Positions 32,052 through 33,206 of a DNA stretch of 33,206 nt are shown here, one piece after another. The stretch spans positions 1-33,206 of the forward strand of contig CANBVQ010000011.1 of the NCBI GenBank assembly GCA_947372925.1, given 5' to 3'. The stretch comes from Acidimicrobiaceae bacterium. GTDB taxonomy: Bacteria > Actinomycetota > Acidimicrobiia > Acidimicrobiales > RAAP-2. The notes beneath the pieces are model-generated. The model saw nothing but the letters and a program-made list of their open reading frames with translations. It searched no databases and had not been told where the DNA came from. Both the position numbers and the translations under genes were made by a program. Within the stretch, counting starts at the first letter, position 1, and every line of letters begins with the position of its first letter.

Positions 32052-32910
32052 AGAGTCGCCCGTCCCACGCCACGCCTCGTTGCGTGAGCAATTGGACCAG
32101 CGGTGAAGGTGTGTCGGTGATAATTCCATCGACTCCAAGATCTAACAGTCGCTCCATCTCTGGAGTTTCATTAATGGTCCACACGTGCACGGCCAGACCG
32201 TGGTTGTGAGCCGCATCTACAAAGACTTGATTAACAACTTCGATTTCCCCAAATGACGTCGGCACCTGCAGTGCGATTGCCTCCATCGGTGGTGGCGTCT
32301 CTCCCCCAGCTACGGCAAAGAAGAACTTGGCCGTCTCCTGCGTTGCCGCACTCGTGAGAACTTCGGGTGCGAACCTTCTGAAGGCCGCAATGGCCTCATC
32401 GTTAAACGAGGCCACGATTACTGAATCGGTGCGACCGAGGCGTCGCAGTTCGTTGGCCAGTAGTTCTTCGTAAGGCTCAACTTCGGGCGCAGTGCGCTTG
32501 ATGTCCATGTTGAGAGGGACGCCGGGAAACGCTTCGGAGACTTCTTCGAGCGTGGCGATGCCAAAGGCACGATTAGCCGGGGCCTTGCCACGGTGAATGT
32601 ATTCGTGGTCCGCGCGACCGGGTGTCGTCGCGTCGCCTTCAATCCACCAGTAGGCGTTGTCCATTTCACGAATCTCGGCCAGGGTGAAGTTGCATATTTC
32701 GCCGGCGTGATTAGTGGTGCGGTCAACAGTCTCGTCGTGGCAGACCACAATCTTGCGATCCTTCGTGGCGTGCACGTCCAGCTCTACGCCGGTGGCACCC
32801 AGCGCAATGGCCTGGCCGATGGCGTGCAGCGTGGAGGATGGTCCTTCAAAGGCGCCGCCCTGGTGGGCAAAGGCCACGACGCGACGATCAAGCCAAGGGT
32901 TGTTCTTCAT
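32050..32910 (-). CDS. Glycerophosphodiester phosphodiesterase (GDPD)
   Basis: This 286-residue TIM-barrel enzyme has the family pattern: FAHQGG with His16, GVELDVHATKD (Glu and Asp metal ligands), VCHDETVDRTT with the second catalytic His, and LNMDIKR, ending in the VHVWTINE and GVDGIITDTP motifs. It splits glycerophosphodiesters into glycerol 3-phosphate and an alcohol. It has no signal peptide, so it works in the cytoplasm, probably in phospholipid turnover. ATG 32910 has AGGAG six bases upstream, lying within the last codons of the DUF3817 gene, two bases away; the two genes are one transcript. Confidence 0.95.
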   Translation of the reverse strand: MKNNPWLDRRVVAFAHQGGAFEGPSSTLHAIGQAIALGATGVELDVHATKDRKIVVCHDETVDRTTNHAGEICNFTLAEIREMDNAYWWIEGDATTPGRADHEYIHRGKAPANRAFGIATLEEVSEAFPGVPLNMDIKRTAPEVEPYEELLANELRRLGRTDSVIVASFNDEAIAAFRRFAPEVLTSAATQETAKFFFAVAGGETPPPMEAIALQVPTSFGEIEVVNQVFVDAAHNHGLAVHVWTINETPEMERLLDLGVDGIITDTPSPLVQLLTQRGVAWDGRL

Positions 32911-32912
32911 AA

Positions 32913-33206
32913 CTATCTCCTAGGGACGAGGTTCTTCTCGGTGTAGCGCTCCATGACGAAGGCGAGGAAGGGAACGAATCCGGCCAGCAACATCAATATG
33001 AAGTAGACGAACTTGATTCGGGCCTTCAAAATGAGGTTGAAACAGGCCGCCATATAGATCGGGTAGAGCACAACGCCGTGGCCGATGCCGATAATCGCAC
33101 GAAAGACCCCCATTGATTCGTAGAGCGAGTTATTAACCGATTTCAACAGCACAAAGAACATCAGTAGTAACAACGTGGAGCCGGTGATGTAGGCCATCAC
33201 CTTGTA
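32913..33206 (-). CDS. DUF3817 integral membrane protein, 5' end beyond window
   Basis: The visible 97 residues contain three membrane helices (ITGSTLLLLMFFVLL, then a segment from VFRAIIGIGHGVVLYPIYMA, then FVYFILMLLAGFVPFLAFV), with ERYTEKNL at the end. This is the pattern of the DUF3817 family, small proteins common in Actinobacteria with unknown function. The frame is open to the window edge (YKVMAYITG), and family members usually have a few more residues before VMAY, so the true start is probably outside; an ATG at 33197 is the alternative. The gene precedes the GDPD gene by two bases. Confidence 0.8.
   Translation of the reverse strand, partial: YKVMAYITGSTLLLLMFFVLLKSVNNSLYESMGVFRAIIGIGHGVVLYPIYMAACFNLILKARIKFVYFILMLLAGFVPFLAFVMERYTEKNLVPRR

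Overview
The window is a compact stretch of an actinobacterial chromosome, by eye close to 60% G+C. The best fit is a streamlined member of class Acidimicrobiia; this is an inference from gene order and protein style, not from a marker tree. The evidence is the actinobacterial order rsmI-metG-tatD-(cell-wall protein)-rsmA-ispE and glmU-prs-rplY-pth-mfd-(PPIase)-mazG-eno-ftsB-DUF501-ppx. The two tiny basic ribosomal proteins bS22 and bL37, an MprA/MprB-like two-component pair and a LASTG (class E-type) sorting signal also point to Actinobacteria. Genes are very tightly packed. Stop/start overlaps of the ATGA, GTGA and TTGA type are common, two convergent genes even share a CTAG, and no gap without a gene reaches 300 bases.

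Layout. 1-695 is the 5' part of a membrane-anchored protein of unknown function, followed by a tRNA with anticodon UAA. 948-3061 (+) carries a secreted NlpC/P60 peptidase and a family 2 glycosyltransferase. 3058-13981 (-) is one long housekeeping cluster read as rplY, pth, mfd, a secreted parvulin-type chaperone, mazG, eno, ftsB, DUF501, ppx and a GNAT acetyltransferase. prs lies upstream (14070-15071). A two-gene toxin-antitoxin-like module (15172-16394) with its own promoter sits between prs and glmU. The glmU gene beside it encodes a protein that lacks the acetyltransferase active-site part.

17645-24095 is a + strand island. It holds an alpha/beta hydrolase, a tRNA-Gln on the opposite strand, and then a seven-gene run: response regulator, histidine kinase, a Thr/His-rich exported protein, ApbE-type FMN transferase, a ferric-reductase-like haem membrane protein, a NuoF-like flavin/Fe-S protein and a small ferredoxin. 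I read the last five as a membrane electron-transfer module controlled by the two-component pair. It is the most interesting system in the window, because no protein with a recognisable flavinylation site accompanies ApbE.

24099-33206 is mostly - strand: a secreted SGNH-like protein, ispE, rsmA, an RlpA-like secreted protein with His/Thr repeats, tatD, metG, rsmI, a LASTG-anchored surface protein, a glycerophosphodiesterase and a DUF3817 membrane protein cut by the window edge. The two mini ribosomal protein genes (25230 and 31950) are on the + strand. Several first-in-operon genes have a TANNNT box only 6-8 bases before the start codon, which suggests leaderless transcripts are frequent here. 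No insertion sequence, CRISPR array, rRNA gene or prophage was seen.
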